DNA of 32,030 nucleotides from JBKJML01 sp046596415 (GTDB lineage: Bacteria; Actinomycetota; Thermoleophilia; Gaiellales; Gaiellaceae), in contig JBKJML010000139.1 in assembly GCA_046596415.1 (NCBI GenBank), forward strand, positions 1 through 32,030, read 5' to 3'. The position numbers and the translations under genes were made by a program. This document shows positions 7,976 to 17,128 of the stretch, piece after piece (the first letter of the stretch is position 1; each line of letters opens with the position of its first letter). Under the pieces are notes generated by a model. It had not been told where the DNA came from and ran no database searches. It worked only from the letters and a program-made list of their open reading frames with translations.

Positions 7976-9060
7976 GACGCTCCCTCGTCGGCGACGATTT
8001 CCTGGAGGCGCGCGACGAAGCGTCCCTCGCCGAAGCGGGCGGCATGGGCGTGGATCGACGCAGGGTCGGCCGCCTCAGAACGCAGCCGCAGGACCGCCCG
8101 TCGGATCGCCGCCGGCTCCGGGCGCTCGAAGAAGGCACCGGTCTCCCCGTCCACGACCGTGTCCAGGAAGCCGCCGTAGCGGAGCACTGCGGCCGGCTTT
8201 CCGAACCCGGCACCCTCCAGCGGAGTCAGGCCGAAGTCCTCGTACGACGCGGCGACGACGGCGCGACACGAGCTGTAGAGCCAGCGGAGCTCGTCGTCGT
8301 CCACTCCTCCGAGGACGGTGACGTTCGCGGGCGCCGCACGGCGTAGTTTCGCCTCGTCAGGCCCGCTGCCAGCGATCACGAGCCGCTCGTCCGGCAGGCC
8401 GGCGAACGCCTCGACGACCGCGCCGACGTTCTTGTACGGGAGGAGCCGGGCGACACAGAGGACAAAGCCTGCATCCAGCCCCGGCACGGCGCGCGCAGCC
8501 CCGTCCGGGCCGAGTGCGGGTGGTGGCGGCACGACCTCGGCGTCGATCCCGTAGGCGGCGCGAATCCGGTCGCGCACGACGGTCGAATTCGCGAGATACC
8601 GGTGGGCGCTCCTCGCCGCCGCTTTGTCCCAGGCCCTGAGCGGGCGGGCCAGCACGGCCAGCACGCCGCGCGCCGCGGGCGAACTGCGCTCGCCGAGGTA
8701 GCGGTCACCCTGGTAGAGCCAGCGGGCCGGCGTGTGGCAGTAGACGACCTTCCGTCCACTGACGTGCGCGCCGTGTGCCCAGCCGCTGGAGCTGCAGATC
8801 GCCACGTCCGCCTCGACGCTGAGGTGCGAGAAGGCCGGCGCGAGCAGCGGCAGCCCGAGCCGGTGGTCGCTGCGGAGCGCCCGCACCCGGTTCAGCGGCC
8901 CCGTTCGCACCTCCACCGCCTTGAACTCCGGGAAGGTCGTCGACGGCTCGTAGAGGGAGGTGTGCACCGGCGCGCCCGGGAACGCCCGCGTGAGCGCGAC
9001 GACGACGCGCTCCGCTCCGCCGCGCTGGGTCAGGTAGTCGTGGACGAGCGCGACCCTCAT
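7972..9060 (-). CDS. GT4 family glycosyltransferase
   Basis: 362 residues, ATG at 9060 within an ATGA overlap. GT-B fold retaining enzyme. The N-terminal acceptor half opens with MRVALVHDYLTQRGGAERVV, including the GGAE loop. The C-terminal nucleotide-sugar half has ARLLPYKN (Lys200) and the E-x7-E pair Glu274/Glu282 in YEDFGLTPLEGAGFGKP. The opening and the PVHTSLY segment recall mannosyltransferase-like GT4s of polysaccharide clusters (WbaZ/WbdA type), but donor and linkage cannot be read from sequence. Cytoplasmic, with no membrane segment. Probably adds one sugar to the undecaprenyl-linked chain. Coupled on both sides by 4-nt overlaps. Confidence 0.92.
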   Translation of the reverse strand: MRVALVHDYLTQRGGAERVVVALTRAFPGAPVHTSLYEPSTTFPEFKAVEVRTGPLNRVRALRSDHRLGLPLLAPAFSHLSVEADVAICSSSGWAHGAHVSGRKVVYCHTPARWLYQGDRYLGERSSPAARGVLAVLARPLRAWDKAAARSAHRYLANSTVVRDRIRAAYGIDAEVVPPPPALGPDGAARAVPGLDAGFVLCVARLLPYKNVGAVVEAFAGLPDERLVIAGSGPDEAKLRRAAPANVTVLGGVDDDELRWLYSSCRAVVAASYEDFGLTPLEGAGFGKPAAVLRYGGFLDTVVDGETGAFFERPEPAAIRRAVLRLRSEAADPASIHAHAARFGEGRFVARLQEIVADEGAS

Positions 9061-11270
9061 TGTCGCGCCACCGTCCGGTACACCCGCTCTACCGCGGCGG
9101 CCACCTCGCCCGGGGCGAACGCTTGCGCGCGTACCCGTGCCGCGTCGCCGAGTCGGCGCCGCAGGGCGCCGTCCGCCGAGACGCGTCGGAGGACGGCCGC
9201 GAGCGCATCGATGTCGCCCGGCGGATAGAGGATGCCGTCCTCCCCGTCGGTGACGACCTCGGCGGGCCCGCCGGCGTCGGCGGCGACGACGGTGAGCCCG
9301 GCCGTCATCCCCTCCGCCACGACCAGGCCGAACGGTTCCGGCAGCACGGAGGCGTGCACCAGCACGTCCAGCCGAGACAGCTCCTGCTCAATCGCGGCGC
9401 GGAAGCCGCGGAAGTCGACCCGCTCGCCGATCCCGAGGGCGGCCGCCTGCGCGCGCAGGCCGTCGGCGTAGGCCTCCTCGTCGGCGCCGAAGAGCGCCGA
9501 GCCGACGACGATCGCTTGCTCGTCGCCACCTGGGAACGCGCGCGCGAACGCGTCGAGGAAAACGTGCTGCCCCTTCCACGGTGCGATCCGGCCGACGATC
9601 CCGACCCGCAGGCGGGCGCCGTTCACGTGCGGGACCGGGGCGGCGAAGGTGGGGCTCGGCACGACGTGCGCGCGGCCGGGGCGCGCGAGCGTCGCGCGTA
9701 CGACCTCGGTGTCGACGATCACCGCGGAGGCGAGCCGCTCTGCCAGGTGGACGAGCTTGACCGCGCGCGCAGGCAGGTAGTCGGTGGCGACCCGGTCGCG
9801 GACGTGCCAGACGACGGGCACACGGGCGAGCCTGCCGGCGAGCCCGCCGTAGAGGTTCGACTTGAGCGAGTTGGCGTGGACGAGGTCGGGCCGCAGCCTA
9901 CGGAGCCGGCGCGCAAGACGGAGTGCGTAGCGCAGCCCGCCGACAGCGGCGAGCGCCGAGCCCCAGGCGCCGACACGCTCGCGGCCGAGGCCGCGCGTCC
10001 GCTCGGCGAGCGGCAGCACCTCGACCGAGACGCCGGCCCGCTCGAGACGGCGGACGAGCGGGCCCTCCTCTGCAAGCACGACGTGCGCATCGACGTCGAG
10101 CGCGGGGACGAGGCGCAGCAGCGCCAGCTCGCCTCCGGAAAGCACCGCGGTGTGGTCGACGAGGACGACGCGACGGCGGCGCGGCGACGGGTTGACGAGC
10201 GAGGCGTACAGCTCGCGGTGAGCAGCGGCGGCCGCCTCCCAGCCGAACCGCTCCGCGTGCACCCGACAGCGGTCGCGCGTGGGAAGCGGCTGCGTCCCGG
10301 CGCGAGCGCGCTCGAGTCGCGTGTGAAGTGCAGCGGCGTCACCCGGCGGCACGAGCAGGTCGTCGGCCAGCCCTTCGAGCGCCTCCGGCAGGCCGCCGAC
10401 GTCCGACGCAATGACCGGCGTGCCGCAGGCAAGCGCCTCGAGCGCGGCGAGGCCGAAACCCTCGAGTGCGATGCTCGGCAGCACCGCGACGTCCGCGGCG
10501 CGATAGGCGGCAACGAGGGTGTGGTCGTCGACGCGGCCCAGGAAGCGCACGCCGCCGGACGCGCGGGCTTCGAGCCGGTCGCGCTCGGGCCCCTCGCCGA
10601 CGACGATGAGCAGGGAGCCCTCGCCGAGTGGCCAGGCGTCGAGCAGCGTGTCGATTCCCATTCGCGTCACGAGGCGACGCGCGGCCACGACGACGAATGC
10701 ATCCTCGGGCAGGTCAAACCGAGACCGGGCCCGACCGCGGTCGCCGGGCGAGAACGTCTTCAGGTCGACACCGGGCCGGATCACGTGCGCGCGCCAGGGC
10801 TCGACGCCGTAGCGCTCGATGGCGAGCCGGCGGAAGGCCGACGACAGCGTGACGACGGCGTCGGCCTTGCGGTAGACGGTCCGCTCGATCTGCCGCCGGG
10901 CCGCCCGCCCAGGGCGGGAAGCGCTCCCCGCTGCAACGGCCTCGGCGGCCCAGGGGCCGTGGAAGTGCGCGACGAAGGGTGCGTGTCGACTGCGGTGGTG
11001 GACAGCGGCGAGCCCGTGCAGAGCGAAGTGGACGTCGAGCAGTTCCGCCGAGGCGCAGGCGCGGCGAAACGCAAGCGCTTTCGTCGTCGGCGAGGCTCCC
11101 TCCTCGGCGACCGACTCGACCCACGGCGGCGCGCCGTCGACCGGTCCCGTGACGAGGACGCGAGGCTGCCCGCCCGCGGCCGCCAGCGCCTCGCCGAGGC
11201 CCCGGACGTACCGGGACAGGCCGCCGGTGTCGTGCGGGAACCAACCGGTGCCGACCATCGTCGCGCTCAC
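9057..11270 (-). CDS. Bidomain glycosyltransferase, GT4-GT4 fusion
   Basis: 737 residues from GTG at 11270, chosen because its GTGA overlaps the upstream stop and conserved sequence begins just after it (MVGTGWFPHDTGGLSRYVRG). The upstream open frame is an Arg/Pro-rich shadow. Two full GT-B enzymes lie in one chain. Domain 1 (about 1-365) has E-x7-E Glu270/Glu278 in ALEGFGLAALEALACGTPV. Domain 2 (about 374-737) starts VVLVDHTAVLSGGELALLR, has RIAPWKGQ (Lys566) and Glu645/Glu653 in PEPFGLVVAEGMTAG. Domain 1 carries Met204 where many GT4s have the donor-phosphate Lys (RxG context), though Arg198/199 remain. Likely adds two successive sugars or repeats a disaccharide step. No frameshift or internal stop occurs at the joint near residue 370. 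Confidence 0.9.
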   Translation of the reverse strand: MSATMVGTGWFPHDTGGLSRYVRGLGEALAAAGGQPRVLVTGPVDGAPPWVESVAEEGASPTTKALAFRRACASAELLDVHFALHGLAAVHHRSRHAPFVAHFHGPWAAEAVAAGSASRPGRAARRQIERTVYRKADAVVTLSSAFRRLAIERYGVEPWRAHVIRPGVDLKTFSPGDRGRARSRFDLPEDAFVVVAARRLVTRMGIDTLLDAWPLGEGSLLIVVGEGPERDRLEARASGGVRFLGRVDDHTLVAAYRAADVAVLPSIALEGFGLAALEALACGTPVIASDVGGLPEALEGLADDLLVPPGDAAALHTRLERARAGTQPLPTRDRCRVHAERFGWEAAAAAHRELYASLVNPSPRRRRVVLVDHTAVLSGGELALLRLVPALDVDAHVVLAEEGPLVRRLERAGVSVEVLPLAERTRGLGRERVGAWGSALAAVGGLRYALRLARRLRRLRPDLVHANSLKSNLYGGLAGRLARVPVVWHVRDRVATDYLPARAVKLVHLAERLASAVIVDTEVVRATLARPGRAHVVPSPTFAAPVPHVNGARLRVGIVGRIAPWKGQHVFLDAFARAFPGGDEQAIVVGSALFGADEEAYADGLRAQAAALGIGERVDFRGFRAAIEQELSRLDVLVHASVLPEPFGLVVAEGMTAGLTVVAADAGGPAEVVTDGEDGILYPPGDIDALAAVLRRVSADGALRRRLGDAARVRAQAFAPGEVAAAVERVYRTVARQ

Positions 11271-13120
11271 GGCCGCAATTCCGCGGCGCCTGCGAGGCGC
11301 CGCGCACGGCGGACGCGCCGCTCGATCGTCTTGAGGTCGCGTGCCAGCTTCCGTCCCCGAGCGCCGGGGGCGTCGAGCCAGGACAGCCCGCCGTAGTGGC
11401 GGTACGAGCGCCGGTAGCTTGGGGGCATGGTGAGGCACCGAAGCCCGGCCGCTTCGGCAGCACGTTGGAGTGCTGCCCCGACGTCGTAGGCGATCAGCCC
11501 TTCCGGTACTGCGGCCGTCTCCTCCGAGGCGAACGCGAAGCTCGTCTCGACTGGACGGAGGCGAACCGGGTTCGCGAGCAGTACCCAGGGTGACGGGCGT
11601 GAGGCGAGACGCACGCGCTTCCCGCCGACCGGCTCGATGAAGTCGCGGCCCTCGGGGACGGCCTCGCCGGCGAGGAGGGCAGCATCCTCGTGCAGGGCGG
11701 TCGTGACGAGCTTCCGCAGCCAGCCGCGCCGCAGCAACTCGACGTCGGAGTCGAGGAAGACCGCGAAATCCAGCTCGCAGTCCGCGAGCCAGGCGTCGAG
11801 CCACTCCCAGTGCTGGCGGCGCCCGTCCGAGCGCTCGAGCCGAATCAGCCCGGAGCGCTCGAGGCCGGAAAGCAGCTCGGCCGAGCCGTCCGTCGAGCCA
11901 GAGTCGCCGACGACGAGCTCGAACGGGTAGCCCGCGAACCTCCGCGCCGACCGGACGGCAAGCTCGGTGCCGCCTGCGGTGTTGTAGCTCGCGATGTACA
12001 CCCGGACGGTCACAGGCGCGGCAACGACCTCACGGAGCAGATCGGCGAACGCCGTCGCGGTCAGGCGTTCGTCGAAGCGACCGGCGCGAGCTGCCGCAGT
12101 GGCACCGATCGACGCCGCGAGCTCGGGGCTGCCGACGAGGCGCCCGACCGCCGCCGCCATCGCGGCGTCGTCGCCGGCGGGGACGAGGAGACCCGTGACG
12201 CCGTCCTCGATCGTTTCGAGTGGCCCGCCGCCGGCCATCGCGACGACGGGCTTTCCGAGCGCCATTGCTTCGACGATCGTCAAGCCGAAGGGTTCAGCGC
12301 TCGAGGCGTGGACTGCGACGTCGAAGGCGTCGAGCCAGGCCCACGGGTCGTCCTGGTGGCCGGCGAAGACAGTCCGGTCCGCGATCCCGAGCTCGGCGGC
12401 GAGTCGTTCGAGCGACTCGGGGTAGTCCCCCTCCCAGCCGAGCACCGCACCGCCGACGACGGCGAAGCGCAGCCGCGGGTCGGTCCGCGCCAGAACGGCC
12501 GCGGCGCGCAGGAACGTCTCCTGTCCCTTCCATTGCTCGAGCCGGCCGAGGATGCCGACCACGACCGCGTCCTCCCAGCCGAGCGAGGCACGGACGGCGG
12601 CACCCTGCCCGGCGGTGGCGCGAACGCTGTCGACGGGGATGCCGGGACTGATCTTCTCGAGCCTTGTACGCGGGGCCAGCCTGCGTTGCGCGGCGAGCGC
12701 GTCGTCGCCGACGCAGGCGATCGCCGCTGCGCCGACCGCTGCTGCGGCCCGCTCGATGCGGGAGCGCTCGGGGATGCCGTGCTGCCACCAGACGGCCGGC
12801 ACTCGTGCGAGTCGCGCCGCAAGCCCCCCGGCCACGTGCCCCTTGGACATGTTCGAGAGGATCACGTCGGCGCCTGCTGCGCGGGCCGTCCGCGCGAGAG
12901 CTACGACGGTCGCGGCGGTCCGGTCGACGCGCCTGAACCGGTGCTCCGGGAGGAGCATCGCCGGGTTGCCGAGCTCGGCCAGCACGCCGGCGAGCGGGCC
13001 GTCCTGCAGTAGCACGGGCACGGCGTCGATCCCGTGCTCGGGCAGGTAGCGCACGAGGCCGGCGAACGCCCGCTCGGCGCCGCCGGGGACGGCGCTCGGG
13101 CTGACGAGCAGCGCCCTCAC
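11267..13120 (-). CDS. Bidomain glycosyltransferase, GT4-GT2 fusion
   Basis: 617 residues from GTG at 13120 in a GTGA overlap; homologous sequence begins at once (VRALLVSPSAVPGGAERAF). Domain 1 (1 to about 370) is GT4: GGAE loop, RLEQWKGQ (Lys198), and Glu276/Glu284 in SSAEPFGLTIVEAMALGKP. Domain 2 (about 380-617) is GT2-like with a GT-A fold: VRVYIASYNTAGGTELAV, nucleotide-binding DSGSTDGS (406-413) and the metal-binding D-x-D as DSD 457-459 in FLDSDVELLRRGW. The C-terminal 60 residues are basic (RRVRRARRLAG) and may contact membrane lipid. Joining retaining GT-B and inverting GT-A enzymes in one chain suggests consecutive transfers to the same acceptor. Substrates unknown. Confidence 0.9.
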   Translation of the reverse strand: MRALLVSPSAVPGGAERAFAGLVRYLPEHGIDAVPVLLQDGPLAGVLAELGNPAMLLPEHRFRRVDRTAATVVALARTARAAGADVILSNMSKGHVAGGLAARLARVPAVWWQHGIPERSRIERAAAAVGAAAIACVGDDALAAQRRLAPRTRLEKISPGIPVDSVRATAGQGAAVRASLGWEDAVVVGILGRLEQWKGQETFLRAAAVLARTDPRLRFAVVGGAVLGWEGDYPESLERLAAELGIADRTVFAGHQDDPWAWLDAFDVAVHASSAEPFGLTIVEAMALGKPVVAMAGGGPLETIEDGVTGLLVPAGDDAAMAAAVGRLVGSPELAASIGATAAARAGRFDERLTATAFADLLREVVAAPVTVRVYIASYNTAGGTELAVRSARRFAGYPFELVVGDSGSTDGSAELLSGLERSGLIRLERSDGRRQHWEWLDAWLADCELDFAVFLDSDVELLRRGWLRKLVTTALHEDAALLAGEAVPEGRDFIEPVGGKRVRLASRPSPWVLLANPVRLRPVETSFAFASEETAAVPEGLIAYDVGAALQRAAEAAGLRCLTMPPSYRRSYRHYGGLSWLDAPGARGRKLARDLKTIERRVRRARRLAGAAELRP

Positions 13121-14865
13121 GATTCGGTCCCGTCGCGGAGCTCGGGGAAGCTCTCCAGCACGAGCTCGTCGAAGGCGCCCGGAAGGACGCCCGAGCTGCT
13201 CGCGTGCTGCCGCAGCAGGAGGAGCAGGTAGCGGCGCTCGTCGGAGGGGCCCAGGAGCCGCTCCAGCGTGTAGACGCTGTAGCCGTTCGGCGGCGCGGGC
13301 TGCGAGCGCTCCGGCTCCGGGCTCGAAGCGGGCCGCTCGGGCGCCGCCGGCCGGGGACGCGGCGCCGGGACCGGTCGCCGGGGCAGCGGGCCGGCGGGCG
13401 GCGCCGGGCCGTCGGCACCGGGCTCGACGGCGAGCATGACGCGACGGCGCGCCTCGTGGGTCGCGTCGACCCAGCCAAGGAGCAGCCAGGGGAGGAAGCT
13501 CACCGCGTACTGGCCGCCGTTCAGCCACTGGAGGGCGGTAACCGTGAGGATGCCGACCGCAGCGACCGCAACGGGCTCCCCCTCACCGGATGCGATGCGG
13601 TAGGCGGTCGTGAAGCCGACGCCGAGCACGAGCAGGAAGATGACGAGACCGGGCAGCCCGAGCGCTACCGCCGCGTTCGACGGGTCGGTCTCGGTGCCGT
13701 AGGTGATCCCGCCGAACTTGGAGCCAGCAATCGTGACCGCACTGATCCCGTGCCCTAGTGGCTCCCTGAAGGCCGATCCGACTCCGTTGAGGAGCAACGA
13801 GAAATGGGCGCCGGCGGTCGAGGCCTCCGGATCGAGCGGGTTCGAGAGTCCCTCGACCTGATGCTGGATCAGGCTCGAGGGGCCGCTGTCGGAGAACGTT
13901 GCCGGGGCAAGCCGGGACACGACGGCGGGCAGGAGCAGCAACAGCGTGGCGCCGGCGAGCGCCGCGAAGCCGAGCGGCAGGCGGCGGCGTGCGCTCAGCA
14001 TCACGGCGGCGCCGGCGACGAGCATCACCACGGTGCCGCGCGACGACTGGTAGAAGACCGCCACGAAGAGCAGGGACGCGACCGCGACGCTGAGCGGGCG
14101 CAGCAGACCGCGTGGCCCGAGCTGGAGCCAGACGACGATCGCGATCGCGAGGAAGGTCGCGTACTCCGAGGCGCTCGAGAAGCTCGAGAACGGGCGAGTC
14201 GCGTTGCCGACCGCGAGGGCGGTGTACCCGGTCGCGTTGATCCACGTCTGGTCCCAGGACGGGAAGCCGACGAACGTCTGCCGCATGCCGTACAACGCGG
14301 CCGGCACCGCGAGGGTGCCGGCGACCAGCAGCAGTCGTCGGAGTAGCTGCGTGTCGACGAGGCCGCGGCCGATCCAGAAGGCGATCAACGGCACGAAAAA
14401 GATCAGTCCGGTGACGCCCGAGACCATGCTGCCCTGGAGCGGGTTGAGGGCACCGAGCACCGTTGCGACCGAGAAGAGGAGGACGAGCTTCGAGAGAAGC
14501 GTGCGCTCGCGGAATGCGCCCCGATCGGCAGCCGCGAAGGCGAGGACGATCAGCGCAAACGGGCCGACGAGCAGTAGCGGGTCAGCCGGGCCGGTCGCCG
14601 CGACGCCGGCGAGCAGCCGTCGAACGAGGCCGAGCGCGATCAGCCAGACCGGGATCGCGAGCAGCAGGCGACGGGGGCTGCGAAGGCCGAAGGCGACGAC
14701 GACCGCGAGGAAGGCGGCGGCGAAGACGATCCGGGCGAAGGCCGGATCGCTGACGAGCTTCCCGGCGATGACGGCGCCGAGGAAGCTCGCGACGAGCCAG
14801 GTCCGATCCGACTGGAGGGACGGAAGCCGGAGCACCCTCGGGAAAGCGACGTGGCGAGCGATCAC
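13117..14865 (-). CDS. Wzy-like O-antigen polymerase family membrane protein with Pro-rich cytoplasmic tail
   Basis: 582 residues, GTG at 14865 in a 4-nt overlap. Residues 20-475 contain about twelve hydrophobic segments. A large extracytoplasmic loop lies near 325-400, with NGVGSAFREPLGHGIS and FGGITYGTETDPSNAAVALGLPG. The YQSSRGTVVM segment (282-291) matches the conserved SRG of O-antigen polymerase/ligase-type proteins. This fits Wzy-like enzymes that join undecaprenyl-linked repeat units outside the membrane. Residues 481-528 form a Pro/Ala/Arg tail, followed by a short helical cap (VYTLERLL...FDELVLESFPEL) resembling a docking element. It is the second polytopic polymerase/ligase-type gene in the operon. 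Polymerase versus ligase cannot be decided from sequence. Confidence 0.85.
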   Translation of the reverse strand: MIARHVAFPRVLRLPSLQSDRTWLVASFLGAVIAGKLVSDPAFARIVFAAAFLAVVVAFGLRSPRRLLLAIPVWLIALGLVRRLLAGVAATGPADPLLLVGPFALIVLAFAAADRGAFRERTLLSKLVLLFSVATVLGALNPLQGSMVSGVTGLIFFVPLIAFWIGRGLVDTQLLRRLLLVAGTLAVPAALYGMRQTFVGFPSWDQTWINATGYTALAVGNATRPFSSFSSASEYATFLAIAIVVWLQLGPRGLLRPLSVAVASLLFVAVFYQSSRGTVVMLVAGAAVMLSARRRLPLGFAALAGATLLLLLPAVVSRLAPATFSDSGPSSLIQHQVEGLSNPLDPEASTAGAHFSLLLNGVGSAFREPLGHGISAVTIAGSKFGGITYGTETDPSNAAVALGLPGLVIFLLVLGVGFTTAYRIASGEGEPVAVAAVGILTVTALQWLNGGQYAVSFLPWLLLGWVDATHEARRRVMLAVEPGADGPAPPAGPLPRRPVPAPRPRPAAPERPASSPEPERSQPAPPNGYSVYTLERLLGPSDERRYLLLLLRQHASSSGVLPGAFDELVLESFPELRDGTES

Positions 14866-16013
14866 GGCCGCACCCCGAGCAGGCCGGTGTACACGTCGAG
14901 TACCCGCTCGACCGAGTCGTCCCAGCCGAGCGCCGACACGCGGGCGCGACCCTCGGTGCCGAGCGAGGTGCGAAGCAGCGGCTCGCCAGCGAGCCGCAGG
15001 AGCGCCACCGCCACCGCTGCGGCACTCCGCTCGACGAGCAGGCCAGCTTCGTCGTCGCCGACGAGCTCGTCGATGCCGCTCACCCGCGTCGCGACGATTG
15101 GCAGGCCGGCCGCCGCCGCCTCGTGGGCGGCGAGCGAGAACGTCTCGTAGAGCGTGGGGAGCAGGAACACGTCGGCGGCCTGGAAGAAGCGCTGCCCGTC
15201 GGAGCGGGCGCCGAAGAAGTCGACCTGGACGCCCGCCTCGCGGGCGATCGCCGCAAACCGGCCCCTGTCGCCGCGACCGACGACCCAGAGCCGAAGGTCG
15301 GCGCCGGAGTCTCGCGCTACCCCGACCCCCTCGATCGCAACCGCGAGCCCCTTGTAGTCCCAGTTACCGCCGACGAAGAGGACGACGAGTTCGTCGGTGC
15401 CGACCCCCTGGCCCCGCCGAACCTCGGCGCGAACGCGTGCGTCCGGCCCGTACCGATCGGTATCCACGCCGTTTGGGGTCAGCTGCACGGGGATACCCGG
15501 AAAGAAGCGTGCGACCTCGGCTCCGACTCCATTCGAGACGGCGGCGAACCGCCGTAGCCGGGTCGGCCGATAACACCACCGCTCGAATGCGAGTGAGAGG
15601 GACAGGGTGAGTGCCGTGTTGACGCGGCGCAGCGGCGGACTGCCGGCAGGCGTCAATCGCCCCGTCGCGTCGACGGCTCCTGCGGTGCAGAACTGGATCG
15701 TCGCGACGTCGGCGCGGTTCGGGACGATCGCGCCGAGCGTATGGACGAGCTGCGCTCGCTTCCGGGCCAGCCGAACACCGACGACGAGTGCGAAGAGCAC
15801 GGTCTTCAAGGGAATCGGCCGCAACGGCACGCGGACCCTGTGCCACACGACGAGAGGGCGGAGATCGTCGGCGAGCTCGGCCGCATGGACGACGAACCGA
15901 ACCCGGGAATGAGCTCTCTTTACGAGTTCGGCGAAGGCGCGCTCCATCCCGCCGCCGTCGTGGATCGCGTGCGCGACGAGCGCAACGGTCGGCGGTTCGT
16001 TCCCGGTGCTCAT
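14862..16013 (-). CDS. GT4 family glycosyltransferase
   Basis: 383 residues, ATG at 16013, with 4-nt overlaps on both sides. The N-terminal half has HAIHDGGGMERAF. The C-terminal half has GGNWDYKG (Lys221) and Glu290/Glu298 in LYETFSLAAHEAAAAGLPIV, the E-x7-E pair of retaining GT4 enzymes. NGVDTDRY marks the inter-domain hinge typical of the family. It is soluble apart from a hydrophobic stretch at 70-82 that could sit on the membrane. Role: one sugar transfer in assembly of the lipid-linked glycan; donor unknown. Confidence 0.92.
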   Translation of the reverse strand: MSTGNEPPTVALVAHAIHDGGGMERAFAELVKRAHSRVRFVVHAAELADDLRPLVVWHRVRVPLRPIPLKTVLFALVVGVRLARKRAQLVHTLGAIVPNRADVATIQFCTAGAVDATGRLTPAGSPPLRRVNTALTLSLSLAFERWCYRPTRLRRFAAVSNGVGAEVARFFPGIPVQLTPNGVDTDRYGPDARVRAEVRRGQGVGTDELVVLFVGGNWDYKGLAVAIEGVGVARDSGADLRLWVVGRGDRGRFAAIAREAGVQVDFFGARSDGQRFFQAADVFLLPTLYETFSLAAHEAAAAGLPIVATRVSGIDELVGDDEAGLLVERSAAAVAVALLRLAGEPLLRTSLGTEGRARVSALGWDDSVERVLDVYTGLLGVRP

Positions 16014-17128
16014 CCGTCCTCCCGCAGTGCCGACAGCAGCATCCGGTCGAGCGCGGCCGCGGCCGCGTCAAGGCTGAAGAGCCGTGCGACCGCTTCACGG
16101 CCCGCCTCTGCGAACGAGGCGCGCAGGCCGGCGTCGTCGCGCATCGTTGCGAGGGCCTCCCCGAGCGCGCGGTCGTCTCCCTCGGGCACGACGAGGCCGC
16201 CGCCGGTCGTCGCGATCACCCACGGGATTTCCCCGGAGTCGGAGCCGACCACCGCCACCCCGCACGAGAGTGCCTCGACGAGCACGCGCCCGAACTGCTC
16301 GGTCCAGCGCTCGGTCGAGAGCGACGGGAGCGCCAGCACATCCATCTCGGCGTAGGCGGCGGGCATGGCAGCGTGGTCGACGTCCGGCCGGTGGTCGACC
16401 TCGACGTTCGGCGGTGCGGCGGCCAGGAGCTCGCCGCGCAGGGGGCCGTCGCCGACGAGCAGCAGCCGCACAGGGCTGCCAAGCAGCGCCGCTGCGCGCA
16501 GCAGGCCGAGCAGCCCTTTCTCCGGCACGAGGCGCCCGGCGTAGCCGATCGTGAAGGTCGGCTGCGCGCGGCGGCCGACGGGCGCCCAAGCCGGGATCGC
16601 GTGCGGCGCCACGTCGACCAGCCCGCGCGCTCCCCAGCGGCGCGCTAGGGCGGCGGCGGCGGGCGAGCGCGCCGCGACGAGGCTTGCGCCGGGCAGGATG
16701 CGGGAGCGGATCAGTCGCGCGGGCAGCGGGAACGGGCGATCGAGGTTCTCGGCGGCCTGGAGCCCGTACGGGACGCCTTGGCGGCGGGAGGCCCGCGCCC
16801 ACTGCCAGCCGGAAATCGAGAACGGCTCCTCCTCGAGGAACACGAGCTCGGGCCGGAATCGGCGGAGGACACGGCTGGGCAGAGTGACGTAGAAGTGGCG
16901 CTGCGGCCGACCGGCGAACGCAACGGGGAGCGGGAGCAATCGGCCCTCCAGCCCGGCGAGGGGCGTCGGCGAGAAGGTGTCGGGCGAGAAATCGTGACGC
17001 CAGCGGCCGGGCACGACGACGAGCGTTTCCCAGCCCAGCTCGCCCAGCCGCACGTAGACCGCCTGGTTGACCGGCACGACGCTCGCGTGGCTCACAACGA
17101 GCAGGCGGCCGCGCCGCTCAGCGGGCAT
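16010..17128 (-). CDS. GT4 family glycosyltransferase
   Basis: 372 residues from ATG at 17128, which overlaps the upstream gene by 11 nt. This start is preferred over the longer open frame because the Rossmann strand (RRGRLLVVSHASVVPVNQAVY) begins right after it and the region upstream is shadow coding. Donor-side motifs: YAGRLVPEKGLLGLL (Lys204) and Glu267/Glu275 in TEQFGRVLVEALSCGVAVV. The LVFLEEEPFS stretch is seen in several capsule GT4s. No membrane segment. Probably a single-sugar transferase on the growing chain. Confidence 0.91.
   Translation of the reverse strand: MPAERRGRLLVVSHASVVPVNQAVYVRLGELGWETLVVVPGRWRHDFSPDTFSPTPLAGLEGRLLPLPVAFAGRPQRHFYVTLPSRVLRRFRPELVFLEEEPFSISGWQWARASRRQGVPYGLQAAENLDRPFPLPARLIRSRILPGASLVAARSPAAAALARRWGARGLVDVAPHAIPAWAPVGRRAQPTFTIGYAGRLVPEKGLLGLLRAAALLGSPVRLLLVGDGPLRGELLAAAPPNVEVDHRPDVDHAAMPAAYAEMDVLALPSLSTERWTEQFGRVLVEALSCGVAVVGSDSGEIPWVIATTGGGLVVPEGDDRALGEALATMRDDAGLRASFAEAGREAVARLFSLDAAAAALDRMLLSALREDG

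Noticed and set aside
5849..8179. 776-codon plus-strand open frame, and similar long frames at 9060-11396 and elsewhere
   Set aside because: Low-complexity Arg/Gly/Glu composition, no recognisable domain, and fully antisense to well-supported sigma, polymerase and transferase genes.
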